Source of the DNA: Thioalkalivibrio sulfidiphilus HL-EbGr7
GTDB taxonomy: Bacteria; Pseudomonadota; Gammaproteobacteria; Ectothiorhodospirales; Ectothiorhodospiraceae
Length of the DNA: 64,000 nt
Assembly (NCBI RefSeq): GCF_000021985.1
Contig: NC_011901.1
Coordinates: forward strand, 1,116,001 to 1,180,000
Direction: 5' to 3'
The translations under genes were made by a program, and so were the position numbers. The first letter of the stretch is position 1. The number at the start of each line of letters is the position of its first letter. Shown here piece after piece: positions 18,554 to 27,564 of the stretch. The notes under the pieces were generated by a model. It did not search any database and had not been told where the DNA came from. It saw nothing but the letters and a program-made list of their open reading frames with translations.

Positions 18554-18629
18554 GCGGGCCTGTGGTTCTACTTGAATGCTGTTAACGATGGATAATTCGA
18601 ACTTAGTGATAATGCGACACAGTGTGCCG

Positions 18630-18875
18630 CTATGCGGCGATGATCTCTAGCCCATGCTTTTGCACGAGGTGCAGCAACTTCAAGGCGGTACCTGCGGGCC
18701 TCTTCTGACCGATCTCCTACTCGTGCACAGTGGAGACGCTGATGTTGAGCATGCGTGCAAACACGGCTTGGCTGACGCGCGTGTCCTCTCTGATGAGCTT
18801 GATTTCATCCGCTTTGTGCGTCGAGGCCGGAGGCACGCTCAGATGATCGAACTCGCGGAGCGTGATCTGATCCAT
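18630..18875 (-). pseudogene. XRE-type HTH regulator with in-frame TAG
   Basis: The frame starts MDQITLREFDHLSVPP and carries a helix-turn-helix, VSQAVFARMLNISVSTVHE, followed by TAG (18717-18719) where a Trp codon is expected. The same frame then continues EIGQKRPAGTALKLLHLVQK to a natural stop at 18630-18632. Read through, it is an 81-codon protein of the NadS/HigA antitoxin or C-protein type. Upstream of the methyltransferase on the same strand, it could have been the system's regulator or the antitoxin of a lost toxin-antitoxin pair. The truncated form keeps most of the HTH and might still bind DNA. Confidence 0.75.
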
Positions 18876-19276
18876 CGCGCCGGCTCTGCTTGGGCATCTA
18901 ACGGTCCTATACGAAGTTTCTAAAGGTGAGACTTGGTTTTTCGCCTGACCTTCCTTTGTCCGATCAATGGCCACGTCGAGCAGGATCACTGGCCTCCATA
19001 AAAGCCGAAGCAATTTTATAGCGCCAGGTGATACCTGCGCAAACACAGATCGACACTAAAAGCATAGTCGCCACCAGAGTGTCCCCGATTGACCGCCATG
19101 GAACCGGTCGGCAGCGTACCGAGATGGCCAATCGGTACGCCCTATCTTGCCACAGCAGGTTGTCGTGATCGCCACAGATAGCCACCATGACACTCATTGC
19201 GAACACCATGGAATCTGGGCGATGGCTGCCTCGGGCCCGCTCAGCACCTTAGCACGACCCAATGCTTCCCTAGGCG
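18876..19276. other. Island right border, no supported gene
   Basis: This stretch has lower GC than the flanks up to about 19.2 kb. A minus-strand 81-codon frame (18964-19209) has no recognisable family or start signal. No integrase, tRNA or clear attachment repeat is visible. Confidence 0.4.
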
Positions 19277-21031
19277 TCAGTCTCCCGCCAGCCGGATACT
19301 GCCCTTGCCGGCGGCCTTGGCGGCGTACATGGCGGCATCCGCGCCGGCCATCAGTGTCTCTGCGGTCTCGCCATGCTCGGGGGACACGGCGATGCCGATG
19401 CTGATGCCCACCGAGACTTCTGCGGCAGCCAGCGCGATGGGTGCGTTGATGTCCTTAAGCAGCTTGCCGGCGACGGCGACCGCCTCCTCGGCATCGTTGA
19501 GATCCTCAAGGAGCACCACGAACTCGTCACCGGCCAGGCGTGCGGCCACATCACTGCGCCGGATGGCACCCTTGAGTCGACGTGCCGTGTGTATGATCAC
19601 CTGGTCGCCGGTGGCGTGACCATGCCGGTCGTTGATGGCCTTGAAGCCGTCCAGGTCGCAGAGCATCACCGCCAGTTTCTTGCCCGAGCGGCTAGTCCGC
19701 TCCAGGGCCTGATCCAGGAGGGCCCGAAACAGGTTTCGGTTGGGCAGGGCAGACAGGGGGTCGTGGTGAGCCAGGTGCCAGAGTTGTTGCTGGATGGCGA
19801 TGTCTGCGGTGATGTCCCGCACTGTGCCCAGCATGCGGACAGGCTGGCCGGTACTGTCACGGGTCACCTCGGCTTCCTCGCGCACGTGCCGGATCTCGCC
19901 ATCGGGCCTGACGATGCGATGATCCACCTGGTAGGGCGCGTCGCCGGCCAGCGCCCTGTCCACCGCCTGTTGCAGTATCTGCCGGTCATCCGGGTGCACA
20001 GCCGCCATAAAATGTTCGTAGGACGCAAGCTCGCCCTGTCGGGGCAGACCGAACAGTTGGTAGATGCTGTCCGACCAGTGCAGGCGGCCCCGTTCGATAT
20101 CCCAGTCCCAGTGCCCAACCCCCGCGATGCGCTGGGCATCCTCCAGCCGTGCGGTGGTCTCCCGCAGGGCGGCGGTGCGTTCCGCCACGCTGCGCTCCAG
20201 GCCCTCCTGGGTCTCGCGCAGCAGGGCCTCGGTCCGGCGGCGTGCTTCGACCTCGGATAACAGATCCTCCTGCTGGCGCTGGATGCGGCCCGTCACGTTC
20301 AGGGCGATGATGAAGATGAGCAGCGTGGCCACCATGGCCGTGAGCAGGAAGGTGCGCCGGGTCTGCTCCCGGGTCTGTGCCAGCTCATCCAGCGCCTGTT
20401 GGTAGGCCTGCTGGAAGGTGTCGAGGATCAGGTCCATGTGCGCCATGACCCGTTCCTGCTTGGGCAGGGATTGATCGAGCAGCACGGACAGGGCGAGTTC
20501 CTGCTGATTCTCCAGACCTGCCTCCACGACGCTGACCATGATGGGTGTGCCCAGGGCGTTGAGGCGGCGCAGCTCCTCCAGCAGGGCGACTTCCGTGGGC
20601 TCCGTGGTCAGGCGTTCCACGTCCGCCCGGGCCGCCATGAATTCCCGTGCCAGGGCGCCGAACTCCTGGGCGTATTCATCGCGCAGGAACGGGTCATCGG
20701 TGCTCACGATCAGGCTCATGCGGATGAAGCGTTCCCGCACGATGCTGCGCATCCGGTGCATGCGATCCAGCTTTTCCGCATGCCGCTGGGTGAGGTGGTC
20801 CATCTGGGTATGTAGCGCCTCCACCCGGATCCAGCCCAGGACGGCCACCACCAGCATCAGGATGATGACCAGGGTGAACGCGGCGGCGAGATAGGGTGTG
20901 GCGCGTGTGTGTGGCAAGGCGTCTGACCGTCCGTGCGATGGGTGCACTGCGGTCATCTTAACCGAGTCGTCAGGGCCTAAGTACCGAGCCCCGTCAGGGG
21001 AATGTTGCGCTGGATCGCCGGCCGGATTCAC
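19277..21031 (-). CDS. Membrane PAS-GGDEF diguanylate cyclase
   Basis: The 584-residue inner-membrane protein has TM1 at about 45-70, a helical periplasmic sensor region (about 75-240), TM2 (about 240-262), a coiled coil, a PAS domain (about 295-410) and a GGDEF domain whose signature is AGDEF in ARLAGDEFVVLLED. The AGDEF variant is still found in active cyclases, so c-di-GMP synthesis is likely but not certain. There is no EAL domain. The GTG start overlaps the NUDIX stop as GTGA; an ATG about 25 codons later (MTAVHPSHG) would remove a polar leader and is also possible. Confidence 0.88.
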   Translation of the reverse strand: MNPAGDPAQHSPDGARYLGPDDSVKMTAVHPSHGRSDALPHTRATPYLAAAFTLVIILMLVVAVLGWIRVEALHTQMDHLTQRHAEKLDRMHRMRSIVRERFIRMSLIVSTDDPFLRDEYAQEFGALAREFMAARADVERLTTEPTEVALLEELRRLNALGTPIMVSVVEAGLENQQELALSVLLDQSLPKQERVMAHMDLILDTFQQAYQQALDELAQTREQTRRTFLLTAMVATLLIFIIALNVTGRIQRQQEDLLSEVEARRRTEALLRETQEGLERSVAERTAALRETTARLEDAQRIAGVGHWDWDIERGRLHWSDSIYQLFGLPRQGELASYEHFMAAVHPDDRQILQQAVDRALAGDAPYQVDHRIVRPDGEIRHVREEAEVTRDSTGQPVRMLGTVRDITADIAIQQQLWHLAHHDPLSALPNRNLFRALLDQALERTSRSGKKLAVMLCDLDGFKAINDRHGHATGDQVIIHTARRLKGAIRRSDVAARLAGDEFVVLLEDLNDAEEAVAVAGKLLKDINAPIALAAAEVSVGISIGIAVSPEHGETAETLMAGADAAMYAAKAAGKGSIRLAGD

Positions 21032-21588
21032 CGGGGCAGGGCGGAGCGCATGCGCCGGGTCTTCTCCACCATGCGCCAGGTGGAGCGGCTGTTGTTGTAG
21101 CGGGAGACGGCGGTCAGGGGGACCCAGATGACCTGGTGGGACTCCTCGTTGCCGGGCACGGGCAGACGGTCATCGATCTCCACCAGGAAACGGATGTCGA
21201 TGTGCTCGTGGCTGGCGTCTTCGGCGGTGGGTTCGGTGATGTGGATGTCCACGTCGAACACGTCATCGGTCATCAGGCGCAGATGCTCGTAGCCCAGGCC
21301 GGTCTCCTCGTGGGCCTCCTTGAGGGCCACCTGCAGGATATCGTGATCGCCGTCCGCATGTCCGCCGGGCTGGAACCACTGGTTGAGCTTGCGGTGGTGC
21401 ATGAGCAGCACCCGGTCGCGGCCCGGGTTGACCACCCAGGTGGAACCGGTGACGTGGGTCGGGATGTCGCGCTGGAAGCAGTCCGGGTGACGGGAGACGA
21501 AGTCGTAGGCGCGCCGGACGAAGGCCGCCTCCTCGATGAAGGGGGTACGGTGCAACACCAACAGGCTGAGCAGTTGCTGGCGATGCAT
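21028..21588 (-). CDS. NUDIX hydrolase
   Basis: The 186-residue protein has a NUDIX fold with the box running from GGHADGDHD through KEAHEETGL (about residues 76-98), carrying the metal-binding Glu residues of REUXEE. Substrate is unknown. It starts 3 bp after the CsoS1D-like gene and overlaps the diguanylate cyclase gene by 4 bp, so the three genes are probably one transcript. A link between nucleotide hydrolysis and the shell protein is not obvious. Confidence 0.85.
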   Translation of the reverse strand: MHRQQLLSLLVLHRTPFIEEAAFVRRAYDFVSRHPDCFQRDIPTHVTGSTWVVNPGRDRVLLMHHRKLNQWFQPGGHADGDHDILQVALKEAHEETGLGYEHLRLMTDDVFDVDIHITEPTAEDASHEHIDIRFLVEIDDRLPVPGNEESHQVIWVPLTAVSRYNNSRSTWRMVEKTRRMRSALPR

Positions 21589-21591
21589 GGC

Positions 21592-22206
21592 TCAGGTGCC
21601 CGCAGGTCTTTCCAGGGCAGCCAGGGCCGCGGCGGCCGCCTCGTCCACGTCGGCCTCCCGGCCCGCCAGGGTCAGGCGGCCGAAGGCACCCACCGCCTTC
21701 ACGTCGATGATGGTGATGTTGGCGGCCTTCTCTGCCTGGTTGGCGGCGTAGATGATGTAGCCGGCGGGCTCCACCTCCAGGATGAACATGCTCTGGTCCG
21801 GCAGGATCATGGAGCCGCGACGGTTCTGGCGGTTGATGAGCACCGTGTGATCCGGCGTCATGCCGCGGATGATCTCCTGCCAGGTGATGCGCGGCGCCTG
21901 GCGCTCGTGCCAGTCGGCGCCCATGCGCGAGAGCAGCACCCGGCCGGCCTCCTGAACGTCGCTCTGGTCCCGGTAATGGATCACCATGGAGCCGTATTCG
22001 CGCTCGATGACCTGCTGGGCCAGGTGCACCCGGGTGGCCTTGAGGGCGATGTCGGTGAGCCGATGAACCGCCATGCCCGGGGAGACCTCCACCCACAGGC
22101 AGGCATCCCCGGGGACCGGCAGGAATCCCTGGGACACGGTGGCCATGTATTCCGCCAGCTGGGGCTGGAGGGAATCCATGTAGACGTAGGTTCGAAGTTT
22201 GATCAT
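21592..22206 (-). CDS. csoS1D: CsoS1D-like tandem BMC-domain shell protein
   Basis: The 204-residue protein contains two BMC folds: an N-terminal one (about 4-100, [18 protein letters not shown]) and a C-terminal one (about 105-195, [18 protein letters not shown] then [11 protein letters not shown]). This resembles CsoS1D, the trimeric shell protein with a gated pore in alpha-carboxysomes. The pair Glu68-Arg69 falls where the gating Glu-Arg of CsoS1D is expected, allowing for the missing N-terminal extension. No other carboxysome gene is in the window. It is first in a run with a NUDIX hydrolase and a diguanylate cyclase. Assignment is from recalled family sequence. Confidence 0.78.
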   Translation of the reverse strand: MIKLRTYVYMDSLQPQLAEYMATVSQGFLPVPGDACLWVEVSPGMAVHRLTDIALKATRVHLAQQVIEREYGSMVIHYRDQSDVQEAGRVLLSRMGADWHERQAPRITWQEIIRGMTPDHTVLINRQNRRGSMILPDQSMFILEVEPAGYIIYAANQAEKAANITIIDVKAVGAFGRLTLAGREADVDEAAAAALAALERPAGT

Positions 22207-22401
22207 CAGCCTGCCGGTATCACCTGCGCGACAGTCTCTCTGTCACGCCCACTATTGAACACGCGGAGCACCGCGCCGGGAACAGGGCATCCGGCGGATC
22301 GGGCTCAAGCTCACGCGGTGGTTGTGTCAGACGGGGCCCCGGATCATGACCGCCGATCCGGTGGAGTCCCTCTGGTTCTAGTTATGTACGGGGCGGGGTT
22401 T

Positions 22402-22747
<346 letters not shown>

Positions 22748-22946
22748 AGGTCGACTGCTTCTTCTAGCCGCGGCCCGCGACGCGCCGTCGAGACCGCCCA
22801 GCTCGGCCGCGCCGGAGCCTTCCAGGGGCATCAGCCCGGCCAGGAAACTCTCAAGCGGGATGCCGGTCCAAAAACAACCGGCCACGGCAGGCAATTGCGT
22901 ATTATAAGTTCAAATGCCGGCCCACTTATAGCCCCGCAGACCCCAG
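22748..22946. other. Upstream region shared by tRNA-Ser and mltF
   Basis: This 199-bp divergent gap must hold promoters for both genes. A TATAAT reads on the minus strand at 22901-22906, but it lies about 150 bp from the tRNA and has no good -35, so it is only a weak candidate. Confidence 0.3.
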
Positions 22947-24395
22947 TTGAAACTCTACCGCCGACAATTGACGGACATGCAGCACCTGGAACTGCTGGGA
23001 TTCCTGATCCTGGTGGCCATCACGTTGCTGTTTGCCTTCAACAACCCCCGCAGCGCCCTGGACCGGGTGCTGGACCGGGGTGAGCTGGTGGTGGCCATGC
23101 GGGTGGGGCCGACCACCTATTTTTCCGGTCCGGACGGGGTGACGGGCTTTGAGTATGAGCTGGCCCAGGCCTTTGCCGAGCGCCTGGGCGTGCGCCTGAG
23201 GGTGGTGGTGCCGGATCGCTTCGAGGAGATCCTGCCCATGGTGGAGCGTGGGCGGGTGGACCTGGCGGCGGCGGGGATCACGGTGACCGAACAGCGTCGC
23301 CAGCAGGTCCGCTTCGGCCCGGCCTACAAGGAGGTCACCGAGCAGCTGGTGTATCGCATGGGCAGGGAGTCACGCCCCCGGACCCTGGCGGACCTCAACG
23401 GCCAGACCCTGGGGGTGCTCCCGGGCAGCACCCATGCGAGCCGGCTGAGCGAGCTGCAGTCGGAGTTCCCGGAGCTGAACTGGCAGGAAACCGCCCACGG
23501 TGACATCAAGAGCCTGCTGCGGGAGGTCTGGCGCGGTGGCCTCGAGCTGGCGGTGGCGGACTCGGTGGAACTGGCCTCCCTGCAGCGCTTCTATCCCGAA
23601 TTGCGAGCGGCCTTCGACATCTCCGAACCCCGGTCCCTGGCCTGGGCCCTGCCCAGGGTGCGGGATGACAGCCTCTACGACCAGGTGCTGGCCTTCTTCG
23701 AGGAGATCCGGGAGAACGGCTGGCTGGAGCAGCTGCTGGAACGGCATTTCGGTCATGTGGAGGTGCTGGACTATGTGGGTACGGTCACCTTCGTTCAGCA
23801 GGTGGACGAGCGGCTCTCCGAGTACCTGGACCTGTTCAAGGAGGCTGCCGAGCTCCATGGCATGGACTGGCGCCTTCTGGCGGCCATCAGTTACCAGGAG
23901 TCCCACTGGAACCCCCGGGCGGTCTCACCCACCGGCGTGCGCGGCATGATGATGCTGACCCAGAACACCGCCGCTCAGCTCGGCGTGAGCAACCGCATGG
24001 ATCCCCGGGAGAGCGTGATGGGAGGCGCGGAGTACTTCAGGCACATGCATTCACGTATCCCTGACCGTATTCCCGAGCCGGATCGCACCTGGCTGGCCCT
24101 GGCGGCCTACAACGTGGGGCTGGGACACCTGGAGGACGCCCGGCGCCTCACCGAGGGGCAGGGACGCAACCCGGACCGCTGGATGGACGTGATGGCGCAC
24201 CTGCCCCTGCTGGCCCAGGAAAACTGGTACCGGCGCACCCGCTTCGGTTACGCCCGGGGCTGGGAGCCGGTGATCTACGTGCAGAACATCCGCAGCTATT
24301 ACGACCTGCTGGTGTGGATGACTGATGAGTCCGGCGGCCGTCCCCCGCCCCTGCCCAAGATCGAACCGCTGAACATCCTGCCCCCGGGCCTCTGA
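22947..24395 (+). CDS. mltF: Membrane-bound lytic murein transglycosylase F
   Basis: MltF cleaves peptidoglycan glycan strands to 1,6-anhydro products. The 482-residue protein has an N-terminal signal/anchor (LLGFLILVAITLLFAF), a periplasmic SBP_bac_3-like regulatory domain (about 45-270) and a C-terminal SLT lysozyme-like domain with catalytic Glu in ISYQESHWNP, GVRGMMMLTQNTA and YNVGLGHLEDA. I kept the TTG start because it adds a positively charged n-region (MKLYRRQ); an ATG at 22977 is the alternative. A lipoprotein hydrolase gene follows after 16 bp. Confidence 0.93.
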   Translation: MKLYRRQLTDMQHLELLGFLILVAITLLFAFNNPRSALDRVLDRGELVVAMRVGPTTYFSGPDGVTGFEYELAQAFAERLGVRLRVVVPDRFEEILPMVERGRVDLAAAGITVTEQRRQQVRFGPAYKEVTEQLVYRMGRESRPRTLADLNGQTLGVLPGSTHASRLSELQSEFPELNWQETAHGDIKSLLREVWRGGLELAVADSVELASLQRFYPELRAAFDISEPRSLAWALPRVRDDSLYDQVLAFFEEIRENGWLEQLLERHFGHVEVLDYVGTVTFVQQVDERLSEYLDLFKEAAELHGMDWRLLAAISYQESHWNPRAVSPTGVRGMMMLTQNTAAQLGVSNRMDPRESVMGGAEYFRHMHSRIPDRIPEPDRTWLALAAYNVGLGHLEDARRLTEGQGRNPDRWMDVMAHLPLLAQENWYRRTRFGYARGWEPVIYVQNIRSYYDLLVWMTDESGGRPPPLPKIEPLNILPPGL

Positions 24396-24411
24396 GGCTG
24401 GACCAGTCGCC

Positions 24412-25449
24412 ATGAAGCGCGCCGCCATCCTGTGCCTGTGGGTCCTGCTGCTTGCCACCGGTTGTGGCGGCCGGGTCGCGCCGGCCCCACCGTCCGCCGA
24501 GCCTCCCGGCCTGTATCCCTCGTACGTCATCACCCCGGACGGCTATCGTCTGCCCCTGCATCACTGGGCCCCGGAGGGGGAGCCCCGGGGCGTGGTGCTG
24601 GCACTGCATGGCTTCGGCGATCACGGTGCCTCGTTCGAGGCCCTGAGCGCGCCGCTCACGGAGGCGGGCTTCAAGATCTACGCGCCGGACCAGCGGGGCT
24701 TCGGGGCCACGTCCAGGCCCGGGATCTGGGCCGGGCAGGCGGCCATGACCGCAGACGTGCGCACCCTGACGGGCTGGCTGCGCGAGCGCCATCCCGGGCT
24801 GCCCGTCTTCCTGGTGGGCAAGAGCATGGGTGGCGCCGTGGTGCTGGCCACCCTGGGGGCGGATGAACCGCTCCAGGTGGACGGGGCGGTGCTGATCGCC
24901 CCGGCGGTCTGGGCGCGGGAGACTATGCCCTGGTACCAGCGTCTCGGCCTGTGGGTGATGCTGCGCATCGCCCCCGGCATGAACCTCTCCGGGGACACGG
25001 TCCATGACCTGGGCATCCGCCCCACCGACGACATCGAGGTGGCCCGTGCCCTGAGCCGGGACCCGCTGGTGCTCAAGAAGGCGCGGGTGGACACCGTTCA
25101 CGGTCTCACCGAACTCATGGGCCAGGCCCTGGAGGCCAGCGCCCATTTGCCGGGGCCGGCCCTGATCCTCTACGGGGGCAATGACCAGGTGATCCCGGCG
25201 CGGCCGGTGTGCGCCATGCTGGAACGCCTGCCCGAGCAGGATTCAGTCCCCTGGCGCATGGCCTTCTATCCCGAGGGCTATCACATGCTGACCCGCTACA
25301 CGGGCGCGGCCCAGACTCACGCGGACCTGGCCGCCTGGCTCACGGATGTATCCGGCAGCCTGCCCTCGGGCCGGGAAGCGAGCCGTTCCGAGGTTTTTGA
25401 GGTCCTGTGCGCCGGCCGGGCGCGTTCGGACGACGAACCGCAGGGCTGA
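24412..25449 (+). CDS. Lipoprotein alpha/beta hydrolase (lysophospholipase-like)
   Basis: The 345-residue protein has a lipoprotein signal ending LLLATGC, then a serine hydrolase fold of the monoglyceride lipase/PldB type. LALHGFGDHG carries the oxyanion region, VGKSMGGAV the nucleophile Ser, YGGNDQVIP the Asp and EGYHMLTR the His. It is predicted to act at the periplasmic face of a membrane on lysophospholipid or monoacylglycerol; substrate is unproven. It is just downstream of mltF and likely cotranscribed. Confidence 0.85.
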   Translation: MKRAAILCLWVLLLATGCGGRVAPAPPSAEPPGLYPSYVITPDGYRLPLHHWAPEGEPRGVVLALHGFGDHGASFEALSAPLTEAGFKIYAPDQRGFGATSRPGIWAGQAAMTADVRTLTGWLRERHPGLPVFLVGKSMGGAVVLATLGADEPLQVDGAVLIAPAVWARETMPWYQRLGLWVMLRIAPGMNLSGDTVHDLGIRPTDDIEVARALSRDPLVLKKARVDTVHGLTELMGQALEASAHLPGPALILYGGNDQVIPARPVCAMLERLPEQDSVPWRMAFYPEGYHMLTRYTGAAQTHADLAAWLTDVSGSLPSGREASRSEVFEVLCAGRARSDDEPQG

Positions 25450-25476
25450 ACCCCGTGTCTTGCGCCCCAACGGCTT

Positions 25477-26079
25477 CTATTGGGCTTCCCTGCGGCGCAG
25501 GATGCCGCCGACGCCGAGCACGTCCAGGACCTCGCCGGTGGACTCCAGTACCCGGATCACCTGGTCCTCGGTCTCCATCAGGATGGTGCCTTCGGGCTGC
25601 TCGGGCAGACGGCTCAGGAGATCGTCCGCGGGACGGCGGCCATGGCGCACCTGTTCCTGGCTGAGCACCTGTCCGGCCTCCACCTTGCGCTGCCAGCCCG
25701 GTGGCAGGTCACCGCGACGTTCCATCCTGCGCTGAAGGCCCGGGGGCAATTCCCGCTGTCCCTCGGCCACGCCGGGCCGGGGGCGGGGATGGTTCTGATA
25801 CCACGTCCGCACGGCCTCGCTTTCCTCGGGCCTGAAGCGGTAGCGATCGGAGTCCCGCACCCGTTCCTGCTCGGTCCGGTGCCGGGGATCACGGGCGTCG
25901 ATGCGGTCATCGCGCTGCGGGGTGGACTCACGCTGGCGCCCCGGCGCCTGCTCCACCGGCTTGCCCCGGGGGCCGTCGGCGCCGTTGCCCAGCTGTACCG
26001 GCGGCGGTTGGGCATGCCCGGTGTGGAAGGCCAGCAGCAGGGTGCTCGCGAGCATCAGGGTAAGGGCATATCGTGGCAT
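25477..26079 (-). CDS. Secreted CigR/RcnB-like protein
   Basis: The 200-residue protein has a signal peptide (MPRYALTLMLASTLLLAFH...HAQ), a long charged disordered middle rich in Arg, Asp and Gln, and a C-terminal region with the repeated pattern LPPGLQRRMERRG and LPPGWQRKVEAG. That pattern is typical of CigR/RcnB-type periplasmic proteins. Function is unknown. The start ATG at 26077-26079 follows an AGGAG-containing stretch. It is convergent with the hydrolase gene and divergent from the MliC-type lipoprotein. Confidence 0.7.
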   Translation of the reverse strand: MPRYALTLMLASTLLLAFHTGHAQPPPVQLGNGADGPRGKPVEQAPGRQRESTPQRDDRIDARDPRHRTEQERVRDSDRYRFRPEESEAVRTWYQNHPRPRPGVAEGQRELPPGLQRRMERRGDLPPGWQRKVEAGQVLSQEQVRHGRRPADDLLSRLPEQPEGTILMETEDQVIRVLESTGEVLDVLGVGGILRRREAQ

Positions 26080-26160
26080 CGCGGATTCCTCCTGGTGGCG
26101 AGCTTTATGGCAAAGTCTGAGTCTACCTGACAGGGTCAACAACTGCGTGAGGGTGCGTCG

Positions 26161-26844
26161 ATGAATCGGGTTCCGTCTGTTGTGCTGATCCTGGTGCTGC
26201 TTGCCGGGCTCACCGCCTGTCAGCGGTCGCCACACCAGGATCCGTGGCGAGACGGTCCTAGTGTCCTGAGTCAGAGTTCTCTGACTCAGGACACTCGCTA
26301 CCAGTGTGCCGAGCAACGGGTGGAGACCCGCCTGGGCGAGCATCGCATGCAGTTGCGCCTGCCCGAGCGGGACCTGGTGCTCGACGCGGTGGTGTCCGCC
26401 TCCGGCGCCCGCTACGAGGATGCCGATGGCAACGGTTTCTGGAGCAAGGGGCCGAGCGAGGCCCTGCTGCGCCTTCAGGGTGGTGCCTGGGTGAACTGCG
26501 AAGTTACCGAGGCCCGCTCCCCCTGGGTGGCGGCCCGGGACCGGGGCGTGGTCTACCGCGCAGTGGGCCAGGAGCCCGGCTGGGTGGTGGAAGTGTGGCC
26601 CGGCGAGGCCCCGGCCATCATCCTGGTGATGGATTACGGACAGCGGCGCCTGGAGATCCCCCGCGCCCGTCGCCTGGAGGGTGACGCGGGCTATGCGGGG
26701 GAAGCTGGCGATGTGGCGGTGAGCCTGCACATCCTGCGCGAGGCCTGCACGGACGTGATGAGTGGCGAGGTCTTTCCCACCCGGGCCGAGCTGCGGCTGG
26801 ACGGAAGCGTCTACCGGGGCTGCGGACATGAGCTGTCACCATGA
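26161..26844 (+). CDS. Lipoprotein with MliC (lysozyme inhibitor) domain and COG3650-like tail
   Basis: The 227-residue protein has a lipobox (LLAGLTAC) and a MliC-type domain (about residues 45-110, YQCAEQRVETRL, YEDADGNGFWSKG, ALLRLQGG). A second domain of the COG3650 type (about 120-222) contains AVGQEPGWVVEV and HILREACTDVMSG. MliC proteins block C-type lysozymes at the cell surface. A 36-bp hairpin-forming palindrome lies between the lipobox and the MliC domain in coding sequence. The stop overlaps the next start as ATGA. Confidence 0.78.
   Translation: MNRVPSVVLILVLLAGLTACQRSPHQDPWRDGPSVLSQSSLTQDTRYQCAEQRVETRLGEHRMQLRLPERDLVLDAVVSASGARYEDADGNGFWSKGPSEALLRLQGGAWVNCEVTEARSPWVAARDRGVVYRAVGQEPGWVVEVWPGEAPAIILVMDYGQRRLEIPRARRLEGDAGYAGEAGDVAVSLHILREACTDVMSGEVFPTRAELRLDGSVYRGCGHELSP
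26260..26295. repeat. Perfect 17-bp inverted repeat with 2-nt loop inside a CDS
   Basis: The arms 26260-26276 and 26279-26295 (AGTGTCCTGAGTCAGAG and its complement) are perfect, with only TT between them. It codes the linker SVLSQSSLTQDT and keeps the frame, so it may be an in-frame palindrome insertion. Confidence 0.93.
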
Positions 26845-27488
26845 GCACCGGCGTCACGCTCTACTATGTCCACGATCCCATGTGCAGCTGGTGCTGGGGT
26901 TTTGCCCCGGTGCTGGCGGAGCTGGAGTCGCGCCTGCCCGCTGAGCTGCCCGTGCGGCGCCTGCTGGGTGGCCTGGCGCCGGACACCGACGAGCCCATGC
27001 CCGAGGCCATGCGCGGCTACATTCAGGATGCCTGGCGGCAGATCCAGCGGCGCATACCCGGCACCGAGTTCAACTTCGAGTTCTGGCAGCGCTGCCGGCC
27101 CCGGCGCGCCACCTATCCCGCCTGCCGGGCCGTGATTGCCGCCCGGCGCCAGGGTGCGCAGTACGACCGGGCCATGACCCGCGCCATCCAGCTCGCCTAC
27201 TACACCCGCGCGCTCAACCCCTCCGAGGACGAGACCCTGCTCGGGCTCGCCGCTGAACTGGGTCTGGATGTGGCACGTTTCGCCCGTGATCTCAAGGCAC
27301 CGGAGGTGCAGGAGGCACTGGAGGCCGAGATCGCCCTCGCGCGTTCCCTGGACGTGGAAAGCTTTCCGAGCCTGGTGATCGAGACCCGCACGGGGCCGCA
27401 TCCCATCGCGGTGGATTATCGCGACAGCAGCCCCATGCTGGAACGCATCCTGAAGCTCTGGGAGACGGCGCGGCAGAGGGATGCATAA
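26841..27488 (+). CDS. DsbA-family (FrnE-like) thioredoxin-fold protein
   Basis: The 215-residue protein begins YYVHDPMCSWCWGFAP, with the CXXC-like pair Cys15/Cys18. It has the helical insertion and a cis-Pro region VESFPSLVIE of DsbA/FrnE thiol oxidoreductases. There is no signal peptide, so it is cytoplasmic, unlike DsbA itself. Its start overlaps the lipoprotein stop by 4 bp. The partner substrate is unknown. Confidence 0.87.
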   Translation: MSTGVTLYYVHDPMCSWCWGFAPVLAELESRLPAELPVRRLLGGLAPDTDEPMPEAMRGYIQDAWRQIQRRIPGTEFNFEFWQRCRPRRATYPACRAVIAARRQGAQYDRAMTRAIQLAYYTRALNPSEDETLLGLAAELGLDVARFARDLKAPEVQEALEAEIALARSLDVESFPSLVIETRTGPHPIAVDYRDSSPMLERILKLWETARQRDA

Positions 27489-27562
27489 TTCACAATTCAA
27501 GATTCAAAATTCAAAATTCAAAGGGGACACCGGTTTCCTTTGAATCTTGAATGTTGAATTGG
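27488..27562. repeat. Heptad-type inverted repeat (ATTCAAA) between convergent genes
   Basis: The left flank reads ATTCACA, ATTCAAG, ATTCAAA, ATTCAAA, ATTCAAA. The right flank reads TTTGAAT, CTTGAAT, GTTGAAT. The complementary flanks, separated by about 17 bp, fill the whole gap between the DsbA-like gene and truC. Confidence 0.85.
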
Positions 27563-27564
27563 AT

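Noticed and set aside
18964-19209. 81-codon minus-strand frame as a small membrane protein
   Set aside because: It has no Shine-Dalgarno sequence, unusual composition and no recognisable family; it is probably chance in lower-GC DNA.
22901-22906. Minus-strand TATAAT as the tRNA-Ser promoter
   Set aside because: It is about 150 bp from the tRNA and has no acceptable -35 at the right distance.
25477-26829. 450-codon minus-strand frame as one gene
   Set aside because: Only the last 200 codons have a signal peptide and CigR/RcnB-like pattern; the first part is antisense to the MliC lipoprotein gene.
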